A stretch of 11,665 nucleotides of DNA from positions 1 to 11,665 of the forward strand of contig DUSJ01000199.1 of assembly GCA_012842645.1 (NCBI GenBank), read 5' to 3'. The notes beneath the pieces are model-generated. The model worked only from the letters and a program-made list of their open reading frames with translations, did no database searches and had not been told where the DNA came from. The stretch's first letter is position 1; the number at the start of each line of letters is the position of its first letter. Source of the stretch: Clostridiaceae bacterium (GTDB taxonomy: Bacteria; Bacillota; Clostridia; DSM-8532). The position numbers were made by a program, and so were the translations under genes. Positions 6,103-11,665 of this stretch are shown here, piece by piece.

Positions 6103-6519
6103 ATGATGATAGAGACCAAAGTACCCGAGCAACGGCCGTTATCAGGACGCGAAAAGGTATTGTACGGTTTCGGAGACCTGTCAACAGCTTTAATCTGGAA
6201 TGTTACCACAACATGGGCGATGTTTTTCTTCACTGACATTTTCAAGATCAGCGCATTGGCAGCAGGCACCATGTTGTTGATTGCACGAATTTACGATGCA
6301 GCTATAGACCCGTTTATCGGGTTCATGGTCGACAGGACGAGTACCAGGATGGGAAGGGCAAGACCTTACCTGCTCTGGTTAGCGATCCCTTACGGACTCG
6401 TCGGAAGCTGCGGGGCTTATAACGCATATCTGGATGACGATGGGGACATTTCCCTACAAGCCCGATGCCATGCTGGAACGCAAAGTCGTACTTCGCATGT
6501 ATTGGGACAACGAGAATGA
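6103..6519 (+). pseudogene. Truncated GPH-family sugar:cation symporter (MFS), N-terminus only
   Basis: The start is sound, with AAGGAGG 5 nt before the ATG. Residues 1-~101 match the glycoside-pentoside-hexuronide symporter family (MelB/XynT type): YGFGDL, a first TM ending in FFFTDIFKIS, then the cytoplasmic-loop signature DAAIDPFIGFMVDRTSTRMGRARPYLLW and the start of TM3 (AIPYGLVG). The family is normally about 450 residues with 12 TM segments. Here homology stops near 6402. The frame then runs through out-of-frame GH172 sequence for ~36 residues and stops at 6519. The product would be three TM helices and junk, so it is not a working transporter. The cause is a deletion or an assembly join (see the GH172 entry). 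Confidence 0.85.
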
Positions 6520-7390
6520 GCCCTCAGTGGAAGCGCCTATAGGCGATTTTTTCGGAATGGGCCATGGGATCAGCAAAAACTTCGTATCAGCGCCGCTTAC
6601 CATGTGCCCGCAGGATGGACGTGGATACAACTGCTACTTTCCTATGCCATTCAGCGAGGCGGCTCTAATAGAAGTTGAAAATGAGTCGGACGACCAGATG
6701 ATGATTTACTTTTATATTGATTATGAAGAATACGAGGAACCTCCCGAAAGTCCGCTGAGATTTCATGCAAGCTGGCGCAGGGAGATCACAAAAAGCGAGG
6801 CCGGTGAAGGGCTTAACGGGGAGTATTTCCAGTTCTCCGGCGAGAATCTGACCGGGGAAAAGAACTATGTTATTCTTGAAGCTGAGGGAAAGGGGCACTA
6901 TGTAGGCTGCAACCTGAACATACATAACCTTAGGCACACCAACCAGAATAACTGGCCTGGCGAAGGCGATGACATGATCTTCATTGACGGTGAACCCTGG
7001 CCGCCCAGGCTCCATGGGACAGGCTGTGAAGACTACTTTAACGCCGCATTCTGTCCTACCCAGGAATATAACTCCCTGTACAGCGGCATCATTCTTCCCG
7101 GCGGGCCAAACTGGTCAGGAAAGATCACTTATTACCGCTATCACATACTCGATCCCATCATGTTCAATAAATCCATAAAAGTAACGATAGAACATGGGCA
7201 CAATAACCACCGTTTTGACGACTATTCGTCTACAGCATACTGGTACCAAACCGAACCACACAGGCATTATCCCATTCTTCCCGTGTCGCAGAGGATCCCT
7301 CTGCCTGACATCGAGCGGGATCCGGCTGCCCTGGTAAAAATGAAAATGGCGAGAGACGCCCGTGCCAGGGAGTTGGGCATAGAAGAGTAA
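6404..7390 (+). pseudogene. N-terminally truncated GH172 (DUF2961) glycoside hydrolase
   Basis: From 6413 the frame reads GLITHIWMT, the conserved early strand of DUF2961/GH172 proteins, and continues through VVLRMYWD, PSVEAPIGDFFG (6521-6556), CYFPMPF, the strictly conserved-looking GTGCEDYF (7016-7039) and a normal C-terminus with stop at 7390. GH172 members act on fructofuranosyl or arabinofuranosyl linkages and normally carry some 50-70 further N-terminal residues, absent here. The frame has no start codon before the ATG at 6434, which falls inside the HIWMT strand and has no ribosome binding site. It is offset from the symporter frame that runs into it. Protein-level conservation from there on is good, with no internal stops, so the break is recent or artificial. 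Confidence 0.82.
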
Positions 7391-7403
7391 TAGGGGGCAT
7401 AGA

Positions 7404-7429
7404 CAGGGGGACGGTTTTCGTTACCCCTG
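7404..7429. repeat. GGGGACGG-type intergenic hairpin, copy 1
   Basis: CAGGGG (7404-7409) pairs with CCCCTG (7424-7429), and an inner ACG/CGT pair closes a short loop. The GGGGGACGGTTTT core is shared with the elements at 10230 and 11372. It lies between the GH172 remnant and the AraC gene; no T-run follows, so termination is uncertain. Confidence 0.45.
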
Positions 7430-7490
7430 ACTGCATTTCTGTGGTATGATAATAATATGCGAAGCCTGTCGAAGGGAAAGGGGTGTAGCC

Positions 7491-8348
7491 GTGGATTTCA
7501 ATTACCTGTCCCCTTACATCAGGGTTGCCCAGGACAGCCTTGTGCCTAACGGAATGAAACTCAGGGAAAGGGTCATTTTCGACTACGAACTGGTCTACAT
7601 AAAAAGCGGTGAAGCCATGACCTGCATCGACGGAGTAACGTACCATTGCATCCCCGGCGATATCATTTTCATACAGCCCGGGGTACCTCATTCATCTACA
7701 GTGCTGGACAAGCCCCTGAGACAGCCCCATGTGCATTTTGACCTGTTTTATCAACCTAACAGCCCGGATATAAAGGTGTCGTTCAAACCGCTTGATAAGA
7801 TACCGAAGAAGCAGCACCCCCTGTTCCGGGAGCCTGTTTCGGTACCTAATATAATCGAGCTTCCATCCCATCTTCGTCTGAAAAGTCCCGCAACATTCGA
7901 GAAAATTCTTTACGATCTCATCCACGAATACAATTCGATGCTCCCGTTCAGCGATATAGCCGTAAAGGGCAAGTTCATCGAACTCTGGACATATTTTTTA
8001 CGGGAGGTTTATCTCAGCCAGAACGAAAACCTGCACAATACCATGATCCTGCTGGATAAAATCAAAAAATACCTCGACGCAAACCTGGACAGGGAAGTGA
8101 ACCTTGATGAGCTTGCATCCTATGCCAACCTGAATAAATGCTATATCGCCCATATCTTTAAACAGCATTACGGAATTTCTCCCATCAAGTACCACAGGAT
8201 CGCGCGCATCAGCAAAGCGCGGGAACTGATCGAGTTCACCGATTTGCCCATAAGCCGGATTTCGGAGGAAGTAGGATATCCAAACGTTTATTCATTCAGC
8301 CGTGCATTCAAGGCTGTCGAAAAAGTCCCGCCTACATTCTACAGGTAG
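7491..8348 (+). CDS. AraC-family transcriptional regulator with cupin sensor domain
   Basis: A GTG start at 7491 is chosen because AAAGGGG lies 7 nt upstream. An ATG at 7446 in the same frame has no ribosome binding site and would sit in the promoter. The result is 285 residues, typical for the family. Residues ~25-85 form the AraC-type cupin: ELVYIKSGEAMTCIDGVTYHCIPGDIIFIQPGVPHS, where ligand sugar usually binds. Residues ~187-285 hold two HTH units (VNLDELASYANLNKCYIAHIFKQHYGISP and PISRISEEVGYPNVYSFSRAFK). Such regulators generally activate a neighbouring sugar locus, here probably the broken GPH/GH172 pair upstream. No terminator of its own is clear before the ECF promoter. Confidence 0.92.
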   Translation: MDFNYLSPYIRVAQDSLVPNGMKLRERVIFDYELVYIKSGEAMTCIDGVTYHCIPGDIIFIQPGVPHSSTVLDKPLRQPHVHFDLFYQPNSPDIKVSFKPLDKIPKKQHPLFREPVSVPNIIELPSHLRLKSPATFEKILYDLIHEYNSMLPFSDIAVKGKFIELWTYFLREVYLSQNENLHNTMILLDKIKKYLDANLDREVNLDELASYANLNKCYIAHIFKQHYGISPIKYHRIARISKARELIEFTDLPISRISEEVGYPNVYSFSRAFKAVEKVPPTFYR

Positions 8349-8388
8349 AATGTTCGAATAATATAAATGATGAAATTTTTATTTTTTC

Positions 8389-8415
8389 TGCAACGTTTCT
8401 GCGCCTTCAATCGTG
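8389..8415 (+). promoter_or_regulatory. Candidate ECF-type promoter of the sigma operon
   Basis: TGCAAC (8389-8394), followed by a T-containing spacer and CGTG at 8412-8415 (17-nt gap), resembles ECF promoters with an AAC -35 core and a CGT -10 core. This suggests autoregulation. A start near 8421 would leave the GTG at 8413 and ATG at 8422 unusable, in line with the TTG start chosen below. Confidence 0.5.
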
Positions 8416-8439
8416 TTATTGATGAAGGGGGGAGAGCGA

Positions 8440-8931
8440 TTGAAAGGTTCTTTATTGCGTACGAATGAAGAACTCACCCAAATCTATAACCGGCATGTCG
8501 GGACAGTATATCGCGTGTGTTTCATGTACATGAAAAACAGGGCTGATACCGAGGACATGGTGCAGAACACCTTCCTCAGGCTTATGCGCGACAAAACAGT
8601 TTTCCGGGACGAGGAGCACGAAAAGGCATGGCTTATAAGGACGGCCACCAACCTGTGCAAGGACTATTTCCGGCACTGGTGGTCAAGGACTGTGGGCATG
8701 GACCTTGCTGCCGATGCTGCCGTTGAGCAGGATTTCAAAATTGACGGGAACCTGGGAAAGGTGCTTGCTCTTCCTTCCAGGTATAAGACTCCTGTTTACT
8801 TATACTACTATGAAGGTTATTCCACGGCGGAAATCGCCAGGATGTTAGGGAAAAAGGAATCGACAGTGAGAAGCTGGCTGAGAAGAGGAAGGGAACTATT
8901 AAGAATGGAAATGGAAGGTGATTTGGAATGA
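8440..8931 (+). CDS. ECF-type RNA polymerase sigma factor
   Basis: This 163-residue protein has only the two domains of group 4 sigma factors. Region 2 covers about residues 12-82 (YNRHVGTVYRVCFMYMKNRADTEDMVQNTFLRLM, then AWLIRTATNLCKDYFR), contacting the -10 element and core RNA polymerase. Region 4 covers about 104-153 (LPSRYKTPVYLYYYEGYSTAEIARMLGKKESTVRSWLRRGRELL) with the -35-binding HTH. I chose TTG at 8440, which has GGGGGGAG 5 nt upstream. Earlier in-frame GTG (8413) and ATG (8422) lack a site and may precede the transcript. The stop codon overlaps the next gene's ATG (ATGA), the classic sigma/anti-sigma arrangement. Likely role: envelope or antimicrobial stress response; the signal is unknown. 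Confidence 0.93.
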   Translation: MKGSLLRTNEELTQIYNRHVGTVYRVCFMYMKNRADTEDMVQNTFLRLMRDKTVFRDEEHEKAWLIRTATNLCKDYFRHWWSRTVGMDLAADAAVEQDFKIDGNLGKVLALPSRYKTPVYLYYYEGYSTAEIARMLGKKESTVRSWLRRGRELLRMEMEGDLE

Positions 8932-10226
8932 AAAGGGAAGAACTCGTGGCTTCTTTTGACAGCATTACACCCGATAAAGCAGCTGAAAAGCGTATGCTTG
9001 ACAATATTCTGAGTCACTCCCGAAAGGAGAGAAAAATGACGTTCAACTATAGAAGGGCAATACCGGCATTGGGACTGGTAATAGTGATAGTATGCGGGAT
9101 CCTGGCTTATAACTTTACCATTGGAAGAAAAAGCACGCAGGCCCCGGGCGATGCCCTCGTCAACATCGGAGGTCCGGCGAGGGAAGACGCAGCCGCGCCC
9201 ATGGTTAATCAGTTCAAAATGGACGGCAGGCATTATATTATCCTGTCGGATGATTTGAGGGCCGAATACGGCTTTCCGCAGCAAATCAGCGAAGGCGACA
9301 TAGGGGAACATATCACGACAATAACGGACAGCGTGGACCCGAGCCTTATAGGATGCGAGGTATACAGGTACAAGCCTGCGGGTTCCGAAGCCGTGGTGGC
9401 AGTGAAAAAAGGCGATGAATACCTGTACTTCAGGTTCTTTACTTTTGAAAGCTATATAAACAACCAGGACGAGGATGCCATTGAGTACCTCAGAATTTAC
9501 GGGATAAACAGTGCAGAAGACATAGCAAAGATCCATTTCATCGTTCATTCGGATATAAGCAAGCTCGAAGGCAGGATGGATGTCAGGGCCGAGCTGACCG
9601 GGCGTGACGAGATCTCAAGGTTCTATGACTACTTTTCGGTCCTGAAAAATTCAAGCGACAGGTATTTTGAAAAGCTGTTCAATTACAGGCCGGAAAGCGG
9701 TGCTAAGGGCGGGACCGGGACAGATACCCCACGACAGGTCGAACCTGTGGCTCCCGTGATGCCCGGCGCGCCGGAACAGCCCGCAAACCCTCCCGTGGCC
9801 CCTGTGGCGCCCGATGCTCCTGTTTCCTATCAAGCAATGCCTGAAGAACCCTACGCGCCGGACCGGAATGAAGTTTACCCGGTCATTCCTCCAAGTTCAG
9901 CCTTTTCAGCCCCTGGTCAGACAGGTTATGCTGAAGACATGCCCCTGACGGGTTATGGCAGCACTCCGGCATGGGATGGCGGAGGGCAACCGTCCGGCGG
10001 CAGCAATTATGGAACCGTGGGCAGTGGAAGCGCCAACGCAGTCGCAGGAGGAACAGAACCTGCCGGAGGTATTGGCTGGAATCCGCTGGCCGACCCGGTC
10101 ACCATACGCATTTACAATCAAGGCGGTGTATATCTTGAAATGATGTATTACAGAAACATAGGTTTCATCTCGCGTTATGAGATAAACGACGAATTTGCCG
10201 CCTTTATCAACAGCTGCCTTGAATAA
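8928..10226 (+). CDS. Single-pass membrane anti-sigma-like protein with Pro- and Gly-rich outer region
   Basis: This 432-residue protein overlaps the sigma gene by 4 bp and should be made in step with it. Residues 1-~43 are cytoplasmic and carry the short helix typical of these ECF-linked proteins (SITPDKAAEKRMLDNILS), the probable sigma-binding part. No zinc HxxxCxxC motif is present. One TM helix spans about 44-62. Outside lie a folded-looking region (~80-255), a Pro/Ala/Val-rich stretch (~266-325, repeating APV, PVAP, PDAP), a Gly/Ser-rich stretch (~342-390), and a final short beta-like unit (VTIRIYNQGGVYLEMMYY). The low-complexity segments may span the wall. Calling it anti-sigma rests on position and layout. 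The sensing mechanism is unknown. Confidence 0.78.
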   Translation: MKREELVASFDSITPDKAAEKRMLDNILSHSRKERKMTFNYRRAIPALGLVIVIVCGILAYNFTIGRKSTQAPGDALVNIGGPAREDAAAPMVNQFKMDGRHYIILSDDLRAEYGFPQQISEGDIGEHITTITDSVDPSLIGCEVYRYKPAGSEAVVAVKKGDEYLYFRFFTFESYINNQDEDAIEYLRIYGINSAEDIAKIHFIVHSDISKLEGRMDVRAELTGRDEISRFYDYFSVLKNSSDRYFEKLFNYRPESGAKGGTGTDTPRQVEPVAPVMPGAPEQPANPPVAPVAPDAPVSYQAMPEEPYAPDRNEVYPVIPPSSAFSAPGQTGYAEDMPLTGYGSTPAWDGGGQPSGGSNYGTVGSGSANAVAGGTEPAGGIGWNPLADPVTIRIYNQGGVYLEMMYYRNIGFISRYEINDEFAAFINSCLE

Positions 10227-10229
10227 TGC

Positions 10230-10252
10230 GCAAACCCCGTCCCTTTTTGCAC
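10230..10252. repeat. CCGTCCC-type intergenic repeat, copy 2 (half element)
   Basis: AAACCCCGTCCCTTTTTGCA (from 10232) recurs at 11406-11426 with one extra C. GCAAA (10230-10234) can pair weakly with TTTGC (10246-10250). It lies four bases after the anti-sigma stop and could act as a weak terminator. The opposite arm of the full hairpin is missing. Confidence 0.5.
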
Positions 10253-10264
10253 GCAGGAGCCAGA

Positions 10265-10298
10265 TGAACCTTTTTTCGGAAGATGAGTCATATATAAT
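10265..10298 (+). promoter_or_regulatory. ECF-like promoter, overlapping a TATAAT, before the DUF4349 gene
   Basis: TGAACC and a run of six T (10265-10276) are followed by AGTC at 10286-10289, a 16-nt gap after TGAAC. This matches the TGAAC...GTC layout of ECF promoters. A consensus TATAAT at 10293-10298 has no good -35 box. Control by the upstream sigma factor is therefore likely but not certain. Confidence 0.5.
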
Positions 10299-10330
10299 AG
10301 AACAAGCACACAGAAAAAGAGGTGTTCTTT

Positions 10331-11353
10331 ATGAGCAATAAAGGAGCCGGACAAAAGGCCCAGTTGACCAGGAGACTGCTGATTCCTGTGCTGGCGTTAA
10401 TCATCTTGTTGATGCTTGCAGCCTGCGGTTCAAGTTCAAAGTATACTGCTGAGGCCAGCGCTGTACAGGTCAGCGGCAAGTCATCCGGGGCATATGATGC
10501 AGCGGCTGCGCCATCCGCGTCTGCATCGCCGGTTTACGGGGAGCCCGGCATAGGAGGAGTAAATAACCGTGCTGAAGAAACATCCCAGTACGCTTCGCAG
10601 CTGAACGAATTAATGAGCCAGCGAAAACTGATCATGGAGGGAGATGTATCCATCGAGACGCTTAACTTCGATGAATCCATCGAAGCCCTTGACCAGCTCG
10701 TCGAAGACCTGGGAGGTTTTACCGAGGTCAGGAACGTAAGAGGCAAAAGCAGCAGGACATATTATTCCTTAAGATCAGCCAGTTATGTTATTCGTATTCC
10801 GGCAGAAAGCTTCGACCTGGCCATGAAAAACATGGGCACCATCGGGAACGTCCTTGAATCAACCTCGAAAGGAACAGACATAACCGATACATACGTTGAC
10901 ACCCAGACAAGGATAAAAACGCTTAAAGTCCAGGAGGAAACCCTGCTCGACTTACTGTCCAAAGCCGAAAAACTGGAAGACGTCATTACCCTTGAAGGAA
11001 GGATCTCTGATGTCCGCTACCAGATCGAGAGCCTTGAGAACACCATCAAAAACTATGACCGCCTGGTTGAGTTCAGCAGGATCACTGTATTTATCCAGGA
11101 AGTGGATGATGAAACCAGGACCCGGCCTAACCCCAAAACACTGGGGGAAAGGATATCGGAATCCTTCAGGGAATCCATCGACAGCTTCGTGGATTTCTGT
11201 GAAGATTTCCTGGTCTGGCTGGTCAGGTCATGGATATCGATCCTGATTATAGCCGTTGGTGTTTTTGCCGCAGCCATGATTGTCAGGTCAAAAATGAGAA
11301 AGAGCGGGAAGCCCGTGAAAAAAGCGGAAACAGAACCGGACAAAAAAGAATGA
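10331..11353 (+). CDS. DUF4349 lipoprotein with coiled coil and C-terminal membrane anchor
   Basis: ATG at 10331 follows AAAGAGGTG with a 6-nt gap, giving 340 residues. A lipoprotein signal ends in LMLAAC, with the lipidated Cys at residue 32 and a Ser/Ala-rich linker after it. The DUF4349 core follows (RKLIMEGDVSIETLNFDESIEALDQLVEDLGGF through YVIRIPAESFDLAM), then a long helical coiled coil (~194-257), a TM helix (~295-320) and a Lys/Arg-rich cytoplasmic tail. A protein lipid-anchored at one end and membrane-spanning at the other is typical of the family. Its biochemical function is unknown. The sigma operon lies directly upstream and an ECF-like promoter precedes it, so it is a probable member of that regulon and may monitor or brace the envelope. 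Confidence 0.88.
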   Translation: MSNKGAGQKAQLTRRLLIPVLALIILLMLAACGSSSKYTAEASAVQVSGKSSGAYDAAAAPSASASPVYGEPGIGGVNNRAEETSQYASQLNELMSQRKLIMEGDVSIETLNFDESIEALDQLVEDLGGFTEVRNVRGKSSRTYYSLRSASYVIRIPAESFDLAMKNMGTIGNVLESTSKGTDITDTYVDTQTRIKTLKVQEETLLDLLSKAEKLEDVITLEGRISDVRYQIESLENTIKNYDRLVEFSRITVFIQEVDDETRTRPNPKTLGERISESFRESIDSFVDFCEDFLVWLVRSWISILIIAVGVFAAAMIVRSKMRKSGKPVKKAETEPDKKE

Positions 11354-11371
11354 TAAATTAAATGTGTATTT

Positions 11372-11440
11372 GGGGACGGAGGTTTATTGCACATTTTTGT
11401 GCAGAAAACCCCCGTCCCTTTTTGCACACATGTGCAAAAA
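11372..11440 (+). terminator. GGGGACGG/CCGTCCC double hairpin (copy 3), probable terminator
   Basis: GGGACGGAGG... (arm 11372-11392) pairs with ...ACCCCCGTCCC (arm 11398-11418) over 21 positions with 18 matches, followed by TTTTT (11419-11423). That T-run begins a second, perfect 10-bp hairpin, TTTTTGCACA (11419-11428) / TGTGCAAAAA (11431-11440). It lies 18 nt after the lipoprotein stop, so it likely ends that transcript. It is also the most complete copy of the repeat seen at 7404 and 10230. Confidence 0.7.
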
Positions 11441-11665
11441 TATGCAAAAACCGCGTATTATTTTGCAACATTTTAGTTCGTTAACGTTTCAACAAAGCAA
11501 TTATGGGTAATTATAATGAGTCAATAACGTGTAGGCATAGGCTCTGTAAAGTTAACATGAAAGAATAGCGCCCAAAACCATACAATAGCTTCACGCAACA
11601 AGCGGATACTCCCGTTTTTGATGTTTTGAAAGTTTCAACCCGGCAACTTGAGCAGGGGTAAGCCC
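11441..11665 (+). other. Right-end region without a recognised gene; possible promoter and leader
   Basis: TCAACA (11489-11494), a 17-nt spacer and TATAAT (11512-11517) could start a rightward transcript near 11524, leaving ~140 nt of untranslated leader in the window. A weaker ECF-like pair (TGCAAC at 11464, CGTT at 11485) overlaps it. No reading frame with a ribosome binding site is present. The leader matches no riboswitch I recognise. GGCTCTGTAAAGTTAAC (from 11539) has the look of a transposon end, but no second copy is in view. Confidence 0.3.

Noticed and set aside
8413-8439. GTG/ATG starts for the sigma factor
   Set aside because: Neither has a ribosome binding site, and the GTG overlaps the predicted ECF -10 element. 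The TTG at 8440 is well placed after GGGGGGAG.
11615-11665. ACCCGGCAAC suggesting a SAM-I riboswitch
   Set aside because: The preceding SAM-I landmarks (the AGAGAGGTGGAGGGA-type segment) are absent, and 10 bases alone are not specific.
1-11665. CRISPR array or phage module
   Set aside because: No regularly spaced repeats, cas-like proteins, integrase or structural phage genes were seen.

Overview
The window looks like chromosomal DNA from a saccharolytic, low-to-mid GC Bacillota, most likely a clostridial anaerobe. This is inferred from strong GGAGG-type ribosome binding sites, GTG and TTG starts, an M-box leader, an ECF sigma/anti-sigma pair, a DUF4349 lipoprotein, and a LacI-like sensor of the type Clostridia fuse to signalling domains. 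No rRNA, phage gene or CRISPR array is visible. The species cannot be named.

Layout. (1) 1-1175, minus: 391 residues of a sensor with a LacI-type sugar-binding domain but no N-terminal HTH; its C-terminus lies beyond the left edge. (2) 1376-2640, plus: a complete Mg2+ switch, made of a promoter, an M-box riboswitch, an antiterminator/terminator pair, and a CorA-family transporter whose signature GMN reads GQN. (3) 2659-2837, plus: promoter, tRNA-Arg(ACG) and terminator. (4) 2864-4437, minus: a two-gene operon of a TetR regulator and a flavin-reductase-like protein with ATGA overlap. It has a good promoter and a perfect 14-bp palindrome at the predicted transcription start. (5) 4565-5909, plus: a secreted alpha/beta-hydrolase with an Ig-like N-terminal domain, followed by a terminator. 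(6) 5913-7390: a decayed carbohydrate locus in which the first ~100 residues of a GPH-type sugar symporter are joined out of frame to a GH172 (DUF2961) protein lacking its N-terminus. (7) 7491-8348, plus: an AraC-family regulator with a cupin domain. (8) 8389-11440, plus: an envelope-signalling module of ECF sigma factor, overlapping membrane anti-sigma-like protein and DUF4349 lipoprotein. ECF-like promoter motifs precede both the sigma gene and the lipoprotein gene. (9) 11441-11665: no gene recognised; a possible promoter points off the right edge.

How they fit together. The LacI-like sensor, AraC regulator, GPH symporter and GH172 enzyme all point to carbohydrate sensing and use, but the transport/hydrolase pair has been broken by a deletion (or by an assembly misjoin). 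The Mg2+ and ECF units are self-contained regulatory circuits whose control elements can be read from the DNA. Intergenic gaps carry related GGGGACGG/CCGTCCC hairpin repeats (7404-7429, 10230-10252, 11372-11440). No wholly new system is evident. The most unusual points are the GQN CorA under an M-box, the transporter/GH172 junction, and the ECF unit with its Pro/Gly-rich partner and linked lipoprotein.
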